From positions 67,236,720-67,300,719 of the forward strand of contig CM046000.1 of NCBI GenBank assembly GCA_025175895.1: 64,000 nt of DNA, written 5' to 3'. The translations under genes and the position numbers were made by a program. The stretch comes from Wurfbainia villosa (taxonomy: Eukaryota; Streptophyta; Magnoliopsida; Zingiberales; Zingiberaceae). The notes under the pieces are model-generated. The model was given only the letters and a program-made list of their open reading frames with translations, searched no databases and was not told where the DNA came from. Positions 45,181 through 56,030 of the stretch are shown here, piece by piece. Each line of letters begins with the position of its first letter. Positions within the stretch are counted from its first letter, which is position 1.

Positions 45181-46921
45181 GAGAGATACTCAAATAGACA
45201 TTGATGAGATACCTGGTGAAGCACAACAGCCGACAACTCATAGTGATGAGCAATCGGCTGGACCTACTGTAACACCACATCTTCGTAGATCTGGTAGAAC
45301 ACGCAACATTCCTGAGAGATATGGATTTCTCATAAGTGAATCGAATGACGTGTTACTCATTGATGATGAGGAGCCTACCAGTTATGAAGAAGTGCTGACA
45401 AGTTCAGAAAGGGATAAATGGCTTGATGCCATGAAGTCGGAAATGGATTCCATGTATGAAAACCAAGTTTGGAACTTGGTTGACCCACCTGAAGGCCTAA
45501 AGCCTATAGGGTGCAAGTGGGTTTTCAAGAAGAAAACCGACATGGATGGTAATGTGATTACCTATAAGGCTAGATTGGTGGCGAAAGGATATCGTCAAAA
45601 ACAAGGTGTTGATTATGTGAAACCTATTACTTTGTAGCTATGCTTAAATCCATTCGGATGCTCCCGCCATAGCGGCTCATTATGATTATGAGATATGGCG
45701 GATGGATGTAAGCGGCTTTCCTTAATGGAAACCTGCTCGAGGACGTGTATATGATACAACCTGAGGGTTTCACATCGGTTGATAAAACCAAGGTATGCAA
45801 ATTGCGACGATCCATTTATGGATTGAAGCAAGCATCCAGGAGCTGGAATATCCGTTTTGATGAGACAATCAAAAGTTTGATTTCTCACAAAATCCAGACG
45901 AACCTTGTGTGTACAAGAAGGTTAGTGGGAGTGCAGTCGTGTTCCTAGTATTGTATGTCGATGATATATTACTTATAGGAAACGATGTGTCCATCTTCTG
46001 ATCGATTAAGGTTTGGTTATCCAAGACATTCTCCATGAAAGACCTGGGAGAAGCAACCTACATCCTCGGGATTAAGATCTATAGAGATAGATCGAAACGG
46101 TTGCTTGGTCTTTCGCAGTCTACATATATAGACCGAGTGCTAAAGAGGTTTAGCATGTCGGAATTCACGAAAGGTTTCTTACCCATCAGGCATGGGGTAC
46201 ACCTTTCGAAGTCTATGTGTCCGCGCACAGAAGACGAGAGGATTTGCATGAGTAAGATTCCCTATGCATCTGCAATAGGATCTATCATGTATGCTATGTT
46301 ATGTACGAGGCCCGATGTATCGTATGCTCTGAGTGTCACGGCGGATATCGATCGATCGAGGAATGGATCATTGGCGGTATTAAGGCGATCCTTAAGTACT
46401 TGAGAAAAACTAAGGATGTGTTCCTAATATATGGAGAAGGGACATGGTGATACGCGGGTATCACGGATGCGGCTTCGGATAGACAAGGATGATTCCAGTC
46501 TCGATGCGGATCGTGTTCACCTTGAATGGGAAGCGCGATGAGTTGGAAAAGTTCCAAACAAGAGGCATGGCGGATTCTACCCGAGGCGAGAATATATTGC
46601 GGCTTGAGCGTGAAGGCGGTTTGGATCGAAGTTCGTTCATGAACTTGGTGTGATTCGGCCATTGTTGAAGCAATCGGTCTCTGCGACAACAATGGAGCAA
46701 TTGCAGAGCGAAAGAGCCAAGGTCTCATCAGCGATCAAACATGTGCCGCGCTATCATCTTATCGAGAGATCATCGGTAGGAGCGAAATACAAATCGAAAA
46801 TTCCCCTTTGAAAGGAACTTAGCGGATCCTTTGGCTAAGCATTACCTCGAAGTAAGTTTGAGGTCATGTTAGAACTTATGGTATTGGATCTAGTGGCGAT
46901 TGGCATTAGGCCAAGTGAGTC
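45181..46921 (+). pseudogene. Reverse transcriptase and RNase H of copia element D
   Basis: The linker and the RT start are in the frame 45350-45637 (SERDKWLDAMKSEMDSM, GCKWVFKKKTDMDGNVITY). Further pieces are YGLKQASRSWN (45825), the catalytic LYVDDILLIGN (about 45952, in another frame), and 46035-46403 with MKDLGEATYILGIK. RNase H (46440-46900) is heavily disturbed relative to E. The linker 45170-45540 is present here but deleted in E, so D shows what E has lost. Confidence 0.82.
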
Positions 46922-49113
46922 TGTTAGTAATATATGAGAGATGTCCTAAGGCAATGCCTTATGTATGAACCATTTATATGATAAATGAAGATTCACTATT
47001 TGAGTATACATGTTTATGTATTTGATTGGATCTTAAACTCATTTCTTGGAATGTCACGATACGATTCACGACGCAGAGAATTTGTGGATTGGATCACAAC
47101 TAGTGAGTATCTCTACATGTGTAATTGTGATGTATTGGAATTATCCTAGTCAATGAATTGATGGATTTGGACACCATCAATTCGCCGAGACTAGCACGAG
47201 GTATACTCCTTGGTGTATCCAAGCAGCTGATTCTCACTGGCTGGAGACATTGTGATGTCCGGAGTTAATCGTGGATGCTAGTTATGGTAACTAGTTCATT
47301 GGAGTGACCAACCGTAAGACTTCATATGGTTTTCTGCATATATAGATATGTCAATGAAGTTCTTACTGTGGCTTAAGTGCGATGTTCCTTTGACTTGCGG
47401 TATTCAAGTCATCTTGATCATGGAGACTTATGCTTTGACATCTTAAGCAAACATCTCTAAGGAGATGTGGACCTGAGATGATTGGGTATAAGTCGAAGTG
47501 ATCGAAGGTGTTTGAATAGCCTATAAAGGATTCACCACTCCTTGCGAGGAGATGTATACCCATGGCCTCTCGTCGGATTGTTACTAAAGTCTTTGGCCAA
47601 AGCAATACATGTTTAGAGTAAGGTACTCTTCGATACATGTGGAGTAACTAGAATCCGTAGGACGAGGAAATGATACTTGGGCTAGGTGTGACATAGTCAG
47701 CCTAGTGGGGACTGACACAATAGACCATGTCCTGAACCAAGTGGGTATAAGATGAGTGAAGGGAATGGGGCACGATTCATTCGAGCTCAAGGGTTTAAAT
47801 AGTTCGATCAACCGTTGATCTTTTGGTTAATTGGGGATCATGATGTACTACTAGGTGCCACTCATGATCGTTCTATAATTAATGGTTAATTATAGGCGGC
47901 CAACATAAACCGAGAACCTATTTGGTCACACGCACAACGAGTGTAATCCAAAGGATTTAAAAGCGAGCTTGAGAATGAGATTCTCGAGAGAAACTATGTT
48001 TGGTTGGACCAAACATAAAGCGAGCATGAAATTGTTTCAAATGCAATGGAAGTGGATGGGCCGTGTCTTATGAAGACATAATGGATGGACCAAAATGGTT
48101 TGGTCCTAATCCAATGGATGAGAATAAACCAAAGGGTTTGGTTTATATTAAACGAATGAACCAAAGGTTGGTTCGGTTCGTTTTAACTTAAAATAAACCA
48201 TCATGGTTTGGTTTATTTTAACTTATCTTAATGGAGCGGGTTAACGGGCTTTATGGATATGATCCATTAACCATTAAGAGAATTAGTTCTCTATAAAATA
48301 GGGCTTAAACCCTAATCCCAAACCCTAATCAATAGTGGCCGTCCAACCTCCTCTCCTATTCGGGCGCCAACTCCAAGCTGCCGCCCAGCCCAAAGGTCCT
48401 CCAACCGCGCGTCAGAAGGTTGCTTCCTTCCTCCTCGCCGGCCGAGCTGCTGCCGGAAGAGTTCCGGTCATCCTCCTTAGGTTTGGCATCAAGGTGAGCA
48501 CTTTGCTTCCTTGGTTTTGGCCGGCGCCTACTCCTCCACCAAGCTGTCCAGTTTTCTGGACAGCTTCTTCTCCTCTCGTCGGAGCGTCGTTTGGACGACG
48601 GTTAGTGCTCCGACAGTGGATAACATACCGGGGATTTGATCTCCGGTAATCCTCTGAGGTGGAGGACGAAGGATTCGTCAATCGGTTGACGAATACCTCT
48701 CCGGAGAAGCAAGTCTTGAGGACTTGTTTTAGGTCCGAATTTGGATTCGGACCGTGATCATCTCTCGATCACGTCGTCTTCAACACGAGGCTAGTAACCC
48801 GTACGAAGACGAAGCTCGTGGCTTGGCGAAGTCATCCCGAGGAGCTCGGCGTGGATACGGATAGAGACGATTCTTACGAGAATCGTTCCGGTTGATGCCG
48901 TTCCCGCTACACGTCATACGGAAGGTATAACGTAGTTTAATTTCTTTTATTGCAATTTTAATTTACGGTTATGTCTACACTTGTTGTAATAGCATGCGTG
49001 TGTTGTGTGTGTTGTAATAAATAGGAATATTTATTATTTTTGTTGCTTCCGCTGTGCACATGTTTACGAAACATGATCGAACACACACACGCCGCGGTGC
49101 CGGAAACCCAACA
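46922..49113 (+). repeat. 3' LTR of copia element D
   Basis: TGTTAGTAATATATGAGAGA ... GGAAACCCAACA, 2192 bp. From about 47200 it is nearly identical to the 5' LTR; the first 250 bp and the segment near 47780-48050 hold small indels. The TATA box is at 48292-48300. Confidence 0.93.
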
Positions 49114-49118
49114 TTTAG

Positions 49119-52100
49119 TAAATAGATCTGCCAAGTTAGACTTCGATTCGACGTATTCGAGGTGTATGGCTCCGTTGGCCACATGTTCTCAAATGAAATG
49201 GTGTTTGACCTCTATATGTTTGCTCCTAGAGTGACATATCGGATTCTTTGTAAGATTAATTGAACTAATGTTATCTATATGAAGTTTAGTATTCGTAAAG
49301 TCGCGGAGGGTGTGCTTCATCCAAAGAAGCTGCGTGACACACTCACCCATCGCGATGTATTCGGCTTCGGTGGTAGATAAAGCAACACAGTGTTGCTTCC
49401 TACTGCACCAACTCACTAGACTCGAGCCGAGAAGTTGACAACAACCACTCGTACTTTTTCTATCGAGCTTACTATCGGTATAATCCGAATCGGAGTAGCC
49501 GATTAGTTCGAACTCCGTAGATCTAGGGTACCAAATACCAACGTTAAGTGTAGCCTTAAGATATCTAAGGATACGCTTAACTAGGGTTAGGTGAGACTCC
49601 TTATCACAGGTTTGAAACCTGGCGCACATACTTACTGCGAATAGGATGTCGGGTCGACTCGCAGTTAAGTATAGGAGACTTCCTATTGCGCTCCTATAGT
49701 ACTTTAAGTCAATGGACTTACTTTCAGGATCTTCTCCTATGTTAACATTTATCACCATTGGGGTGTTTATTACCTTAGCGTCTTGCATTCCAAATCTTTT
49801 AATTAACTCCTTAGTGTATTTCTGTTGATATAGGTATATACCATCCTTAGTTTGTTTAATTTGTAGACCTAAAAAGAAACTTAACTCGCCTACCAAGTTC
49901 ATTTCGAACTCACTTTCCTTGAGTGAAACGAACTCGTTTAGTAAGGCTGAGTTAGAGGTTCCAAAAATTATATCGTCTACGTAAATTTGAGCTATGAATA
50001 TTTCTTTACCTAAGGTTTTTACGAAGAGAGTTGGGTCAACTAAGCCTTGGTTAAACCCTTTTGACTTAAGATGGATTGAAAGTCTCTCGTACCAAGCTCG
50101 AGGAGCTTGTTTAAGTCCATAGAGAGCTTTCTTAAGTTTTAGAACATGGTCGGGTTTATCTAGATTTTTGAATCCGGGGGGTTGGCTAACATAAACTTCT
50201 TCTTTAATGTATCCATTTAGGAATGCCGACTTAACATCCATTTGAAACAGCTTAAATCCTCGATGTGCGGCATAAGCTAGCAACATTCGAATGGATTCGA
50301 GTCTAGCTACTGGGGCATAGGTTTCATCGTAATATAAGCCTTCGACTTGGCTAAACCCTTTGGCGACTAACCTAGCCTTGTTTCTAACTACTTCACCTTT
50401 ATCATCAAGCTTATTTCGAAACACCCACCTTGTTCCAATTATCGTTTTGTCTTTAGGTGGTGGTACTAATTCCCACACTTCATTCCTAGTAAATTGAGCT
50501 AGCTCTTCTTGCATTGCAATAATCCAATCGGGATCAAGAAGAGCTTGTTCAATTGATTTGGGTTCTATCTTTGAAATTAATAAAATTTGACTAAGGTTCC
50601 TATAGGATGCTCTAGTTCGAACTCCTAGATTAGGATCTCCTATCAGTTGATCGATAGGGTGGTTAGTCTGAATCCTAGATTGGGTAGGGTTTGTATCACC
50701 TAATGCTTGATCAATGGGGTGACTTGGTTGAACACTAGTTTGACTCGGATCACTTGTCACTTGGTCGACAAGAGAAGTTGGTTGATGTGGATTAGACTCG
50801 ATCTCAGGGTTGGAGACGAGTTTGGTATCAGTGGGCTCAACACTTGGGGTCATTAAGGGTTTTGTAGGTTCGGGTACTTCATCAAATACTACATTGATTG
50901 TCTCCTCGACTCTAAGGGTGTTGTGGTTATATACTCTATAGGTTCGACTTGTAGTCGAGTATCCTAGAAAGATTCCGGTCGTGGTTTTGGATGTAAATTT
51001 CCCTAGGTAATCCTTAGTGTTTAGGATATGTACCTTACACCCAAATACCCTAAAGTACTTGATGTTAGGTATTTTATCGTGATAAATCTCGTACGAGGTC
51101 TTAAGGTGCCTTTTTACCATAAGGATCATATTTTGGACATAGCATGCCGTACTCACGGCTTCTGCCCAAAACCTATCGGGTAGGTCGTATTCGTTCAACA
51201 TGGTCCTAGCGGCTTCTTGTAGAGTTTGGTTTTTCCGTTCCACTAGGCCATTTTGCTGAGGGGTCCTAGGGCAAGAGAATTCATGGTGGTATCCGTTTAG
51301 GTTACAGAAGTCGGTGAACCTTTGATTTTCGAATTCACCACCATGATCGCTTCTAAGTCTTTTAACCTTAAGGTCTTTTTGATTCTCGATTAATTTAAAT
51401 AGATTGATTAATTGATCTAGGGTATCATTTTTATGTTTGATGAACCTAACCCAGGTAAACCTGGAGTAGTCGTCAATTATGACTAAGCAATATTGACTTC
51501 TATTGAGTGACTTGGCTCCATGTGAATCGAATAGATCCATATGCAGGAGCTCAAGTACACTTGAGGTTCGTTCTTGGTTAGTTAACTTGTGTTGTGTCCT
51601 AGGTTGTTTTCCTTGTTGACAAGCATTACAGATTTTATTAACCAAGTTGTTGAGGTTGGGTAAGCCTCTGACTAAGCCACTCTGACTCATCTTGTGGACG
51701 AGTCTTGGGTGCGAGTGACCAAGTCGTCGGTGCCACAACCATGATTCCTCTTCCTGTGTCATAAGACATTTGGCTGAGGATTTGATTAAGTTATTTGTGT
51801 AAATGTTATTTGTCCTAGTTCCTTTGAGTATTGTTTTAGCTGTTTTATTTGTTTTAATTACACATTCATTTTCTAAAAATACGACCTTATAGTTATTGTC
51901 ACATAATTGGCTTACGCTAAGCAGGTTATATTTAAAATTCTCTACATGTAATACATTTTTAATAACAAAATTCGAGTTAAGCTCGATATCACCTGATCCG
52001 ATGATTTTGAGCTTGCCGTTATTCCCAAAGGCTATCGATCCTTGTCGTTTGAATCGAAGCTTTGTGAATTTGAGTTGATCCCCGGTCATGTGTCGGGAGC

Positions 52101-52128
52101 AACCGCTGTCCAACATCCATTGATCCTA
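49119..52128 (-). pseudogene. pol of SIRE-like element C (protease-integrase-RT-RNase H)
   Basis: One continuous frame of about 1000 codons, the longest in the window, interrupted only by element D near its end. Protease: MLDSGCSRHMTGD. Integrase zinc domain: WHRRLGHSHPR and CNACQQGKQ complete. Core: LLHMDLFDSHG, IIDDYSRFTWVRF, SDHGGEFEN and QQNGLVERKNQ. RT: ARLVAKGFSQVEG, MDVKSAFLNGYI, and AQIYVDDIIFGTS. RNase H: GYSDSDYTDSKLDRKSTSG, ALSTTEAEYIAMGE and LHIDNISSINLTK. All catalytic residues I checked are present. An in-frame TAG (52128-52126) stands five codons before the catalytic aspartate of the protease. Pol itself looks competent apart from the D insertion. Confidence 0.93.
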
Positions 52129-52746
52129 CACACAAGGTGGTTGGATTGGATGTTAGATTTTTTATAATTTTTTTTTAAAAAAAGGTTGTAAGTTTTTAAA
52201 CCTAGGTCATCACACCTGTGTCTATATGATTAAGCATGTTATACTTATGTGGTTTTTGTGAGATGACTTCCAATTAAGTTGATTGAGTGGATTTAGGTTC
52301 AAGTAATTTTATGTTAGATTTGGATTTAACCCTAGGCTTGTCAAGTTTACCTTTTCAAGATCATGGCTTCCAGGTCGTGGCGAGGCACAGGGGCCTTCTT
52401 TTATCGGATCATCGACCACTTCCTTAGACAAAGCCATTTTCAAGAAAAAGATGACTTGACTCACCTAAGACTATTCCTAGTCTAACTGGTTATTTTTGAA
52501 AAGAGGCTCCCCGAGGCTCAATCTTTTCGAAGTTGGTTATGTTTTTGAAAAGAGGCTCCCCGAGGCTCAATCTTTTCGAAGAATTTTAGTTGGTTATGTT
52601 CGTGTTCTAAGTGAGTTCACAAGTTTTAAAGCACAAACTTTCTAAGTTAAAGCATGCAATTTCTAAGTTAAAGCACAAACTTTCTAAGTTAAAACATGCA
52701 ATTTCTAATTTAAAGCACAAACTTTCTAAGTTAAAACATGCAATTT
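52129..52746 (-). other. gag-pol spacer of element C
   Basis: About 0.6 kb between the gag stop and pol. It holds two copies of a block around GAGGCTCCCCGAGGCTC (52503 and 52551) and, next to gag, the 21-bp repeats listed separately. SIRE-type gag and pol are usually continuous or nearly so, thus this spacer is unusual. It could be an insertion or a region once in frame. Confidence 0.65.
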
Positions 52747-52763
52747 CTAAGTTAAAGCACAAA
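52624..52763. repeat. 21-bp tandem repeats at the end of element C gag
   Basis: About seven half-units alternating AAGCACAAACTTTCTAAGTTA and AAGCATGCAATTTCTAAGTTA-like sequence (42-bp full unit). The array begins inside the last codons of gag (KHVCALT) and each unit supplies further stops on the minus strand. It looks like local expansion of the gag end. Confidence 0.88.
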
Positions 52764-54387
52764 CATGTTTTGTACTGGCTCCCCCTAGACCGTTGAATCG
52801 GTTCGGTCTATCCACATAGTGGATTTGGTCCTTGGGAATCCAGTACAGGTTGGATCCTAGAGTTGAAATCAAAAGGTTCTTAGGGACCCATGCTTGGACA
52901 TGTTTCCTATGTCGACTTACAATCGACATATACGACCTATTAGTCGTGTTTGAGTTAAACCCTAGTCCAGCCTTGTTGTACACGGCCCTTTGAGATCCAA
53001 GTAGGAGGTCAAGTCCTTTGGATCCCGAAGTGAACCTTTCCAACGTGTTCCTAAGATCTTCGACTTGACTTTTCAAGAGAGAGTTCTCAACTTCGAGCTT
53101 TTCAACTCGAGTTGAGTCCTTCTCTTGAACTCGACTAGTCGAAGAGGTTAGGGAGACCTCGTGTTTGAGGAGTTTAACCTCCTCAACAAGGGTCTCGACC
53201 TTGGACTCGGACTTAGCTAACTTCCTAGACAAAAACCTAACCGTATTATGTAAAGTATTAAATAAAGTTCGACTTACTTTAAGGGTATCTTTTGAACCGG
53301 ATGCGTATCCGTGGCTTGACTTGAAGGTAGCTTCGTAGTCCGAGTCATCCTCAGGTTCCGACTCAAGTTCAGGTTCGGTTTCCGTGTCTGACTCAATCGA
53401 TTTCACCATGAAGACGTGGTCTTCGTCTTCTTCGGATGACGCTTCTTTCCATGTCGCGTTGAGGGCCTTCTTGTGCTTAGGTGCTCGGTGGTTGAGCTTG
53501 GGGCACTTGGACTTGATATGTCCAAACCTGTTACACTCATAACACCTAATATTAGAACTTTTAGGCTTACCTTGGTTGGGTCGAGTTGTGGTTCGCTTTC
53601 ATCCCTTGGCTATCCTTCGAGCTAGGTTCATTAGTTCGGCAGTCAACTCCGGGTCAACTTCTTCTTTGGACTCGTCTTCCTCCTCGGTTGGTGGTGGCTT
53701 GCTTGCGATTTTCTTCTTCTTTGAACCTGCAAACAAGGCTATACCCCTCTCGGGTTCCGAGTTGGACTGCTCATGTAATTCGAAATCGGAAAAGAGTTCA
53801 TCTAACCTAATTTTAGAAAGATCCTTGGAGACCTTGTAGGCATCGACCATGGATTCCCACAAGGTAGTCCTCGGAAACGAGTTTAGAACATACCTTATAA
53901 GGTCGCGGTTTTCGACCTTTTGCCTGATTGCGTGTAGGTTGTTGACTATATCTTGGACACGGGCGTGGAGTTGCGTCGCGGACTCGTGTTCCTGCATTTT
54001 TAGTGTGTACAATTTATTGAACAACAAATCACGTTTGCAAACCTTAGCTTGATCCGATCCTTCGTGTAACTCGATTAGTTTCGTCCAAAGATCCTTTGCG
54101 CTTATGAAGGGGCCGACGCAATTTAGCTCCTCCTTGGATAGGCCGCATTGGAGGATTTGTGTTGCCTTGGCGTCGACTTCGACTTGTCATTTTGTTGCAA
54201 TGGTCCATTGATCATAATCCAAGGAGTCACCCACTTCATTAGTCGGAAGTGTGAAACCCGTTTGGATTATGATCCACATCTCGATTTGGGTTTTGAGAAA
54301 GCATTCCATCCAACCCTTCCAATAACGGAAGTAATCTCCGTTGTAAAACGGAGGTTGGACGGTGCTAAAACCCTCGAGATGGGCCAT
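52747..54387 (-). pseudogene. gag: gag of SIRE-like element C
   Basis: The ATG at 54385-54387 starts a Gag with N-terminal GFSTVQPPFYNGDYFRYWK and the capsid core (CGLSKEELNCV, LWTKLIELHEGS, RDLIRYVLNSFPRTTLWESM), a long acidic region and a complete zinc knuckle CYECNRFGHIKSKC (about 53506-53547). After it comes a predicted coiled coil (VEKLEVENSLLKSQVEDLRN) and the conserved tail with RAVYNKAGLGF and AWVPKNLL. TGA codons at about 54187 (expected W) and 53601 interrupt it; apart from these the frame is unbroken. It ends at 52747. Confidence 0.87.
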
Positions 54388-54606
54388 TAGAACAAAAGAC
54401 CGAAGGAGACGAAGACGAAGAAAGTAGCAATGACAAAAACACGAAAGCAAGTACCAAGACTCGCATCTTGGATTAGTAGTGCGGAAGAGAAAATTAACAA
54501 AGCGAAATAAAATAAAAAAAACAGAATTAAAAGAAAAAATAAATCTGTAAAAAGTCTAGATTGGTGGTTTCACCAAATCTTAGCAACCCCCGGCTTTGAT
54601 ACCAAT
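54388..54606 (-). other. Leader and primer site of element C
   Basis: Short leader. Next to the LTR, on the minus strand, ATTGGTATCAAAGCCGGGGG; TGGTATCAAAGC has one change from the initiator-methionine primer site. Confidence 0.82.
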
Positions 54607-55693
54607 TGTTGGATCGATCGGATCGCTAGAGGGGGGGGGTGAATAGCGATAGAAACTTTTTAGTACGAATTTGTTTTTTTTTTAAAAAAAAACTTATATG
54701 CAGCGGAAAGATAAACAAAACAAAAAGTAAAGGAGACAATAGACACAAGATATTTACTTGGTTCGTAGCTGAAGGCTACTACTCCAAGGCCCTAGTGGTC
54801 CTTGACCACGTACGGAGAGCAAACTACTAAATAACTCCTCCTCGTTGAAGGTAGGAGTTAGACGGATACAAAAAGCCCGAGGTAGAAGGACACTCCCCCT
54901 CTCCTCGTTATAATGAAAGCTTTACTAAAAGGAATAAACTGAAATACAATTTAGAACTTTCGTTACCGACGACTTTAAAGGTTGGAGGTTGAAGCTCTAG
55001 TCGTAGTCTCGGCAGCGCTTCGTCGTAGGGATGTCGGAGAGTCGGAGTGTATCGGAAGCACTTGGAGGCTTTTGAATTGATGAAAAACCCTAGGTTTGGC
55101 CCTCCTTTTATAGCCTTTGAGCCCCTCATCGAATGGGTCTTTAGCCAATCACAAATGGGCACAAAACCCCTTGAAAAATGGTGATAACTCTTGACTACTC
55201 GAGGTCGATCTTCACGCCAAGATCGATGGCCATCATCACGACCGATGGCAAGATCACGATTGCTAACCTTCTATGATCGCTTGACGGCAATGAGTCCTCC
55301 AAGGTTAGCTCAACAAAAACATAATTTCGATGGTCGTCGACCATCCGATCTCGACCTAGACCATCTATAAGAAGTCTTTGGTCGGATCTATGCTTAAGAT
55401 CATCCCCGTAAAGAGGATACGACCTTACTTACGCTCGCACACATGAGCTTACCTCAGTACTTACGTGTTGCTTTTGCTTCCGGCCTTCCACTCAATTCCT
55501 TCGGCTCCCTCCGAAGTCTCTTGAGTGTCGCCCGACCACCGCGGCTTCCTCCGGGTGTCGTTAGCCTTCAGCTCCAGCGTTGAGACTTTTCTGTACACTT
55601 GATTTAGCTCATGAGATAACAATATATTCTTAACTTTGTATCGTTTGCTATAATCAAAACTTAGGTTCGACTTAGGTGCCTACTGCACCAACA
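54607..55693 (-). repeat. 5' LTR of SIRE-like element C
   Basis: Plus strand TGTTGGATCGATCGG ... CTACTGCACCAACA, 1087 bp, with a 9-G run at 54631-54639. TATA-like box on minus near 55108-55113. Almost identical to 37572-38665 except for 55165-55310. Confidence 0.92.
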
Positions 55694-55698
55694 ACCGG

Positions 55699-56030
55699 GG
55701 CATATGTTTCATCATAGTCAAGTCCTTCAACCTGATTAAACCCCTTGCAACTAATCTTGCTTTGTTTCTAGTGATATTTCCTTGGTCATCTAGTTTGTTC
55801 CTAAAAACCCATCTTGTAGTAATAATGGTGTTTTCACTTGGTCTAGGAACTAACTCCCATACTTGGCTCCTTTCAAATTGAGCCAATTCATCTTGCATTG
55901 CTAAGATCCAATCCGGATCAAGTAATGCATCTTTAATTGTTTTGGGCTCAATTTGAGAAATTAGAGCTACATGACTAGTGGAATCCCTATGAAATGACCT
56001 AGTTCTAACTCCTTGAGATAATTCACCCAC
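55699..56030 (-). pseudogene. RT N-terminal part of SIRE-like element B
   Basis: Reads RTRSFHRDSTSHVALISQIE, KDALLDPDWILAMQDELAQF, VWELVPRP and TRWVFRNKLDDQG, then RLVARG; here one base is lost and the motif expected as QVEGLDYDETYAPVA is read out of frame. Element C inserted directly after it. The rest of RT continues at 37566. Confidence 0.88.

Larger units (their letters stand above)
39608..49118 (+). mobile_element. Copia element D, innermost layer of the nest
   Basis: The element body is 39613-49113, flanked by TTTAG (39608-39612 and 49114-49118). 5' LTR 39613-41769, primer site 41771, leader, gag remnant, pol, 3' LTR 46922-49113; 9.5 kb. It is the same family as E, with matching LTRs, leader repeats and pol. 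Element D must be younger than C, which is younger than B and E. Despite this it contains many small indels, often at CAG/CTG sites, which may be sequence errors. Confidence 0.94.
37567..55698 (-). mobile_element. SIRE-like copia element C, hosting element D
   Basis: The element body is 37572-55693, flanked by ACTGG (37567-37571) and ACCGG (55694-55698), a target duplication with one mismatch. On the minus strand: 5' LTR 54607-55693, primer site at 54604 and below (TGGTATCAAAGCC, one mismatch), gag from 54387, spacer with repeats, pol 52116-49119 continuing at 39612-39545, 3' LTR 37572-38665. Without D it is 8.6 kb. It is a SIRE relative distinct from B: LTR starts TGTTGGATCG, and pol differs clearly. 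Confidence 0.92.
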
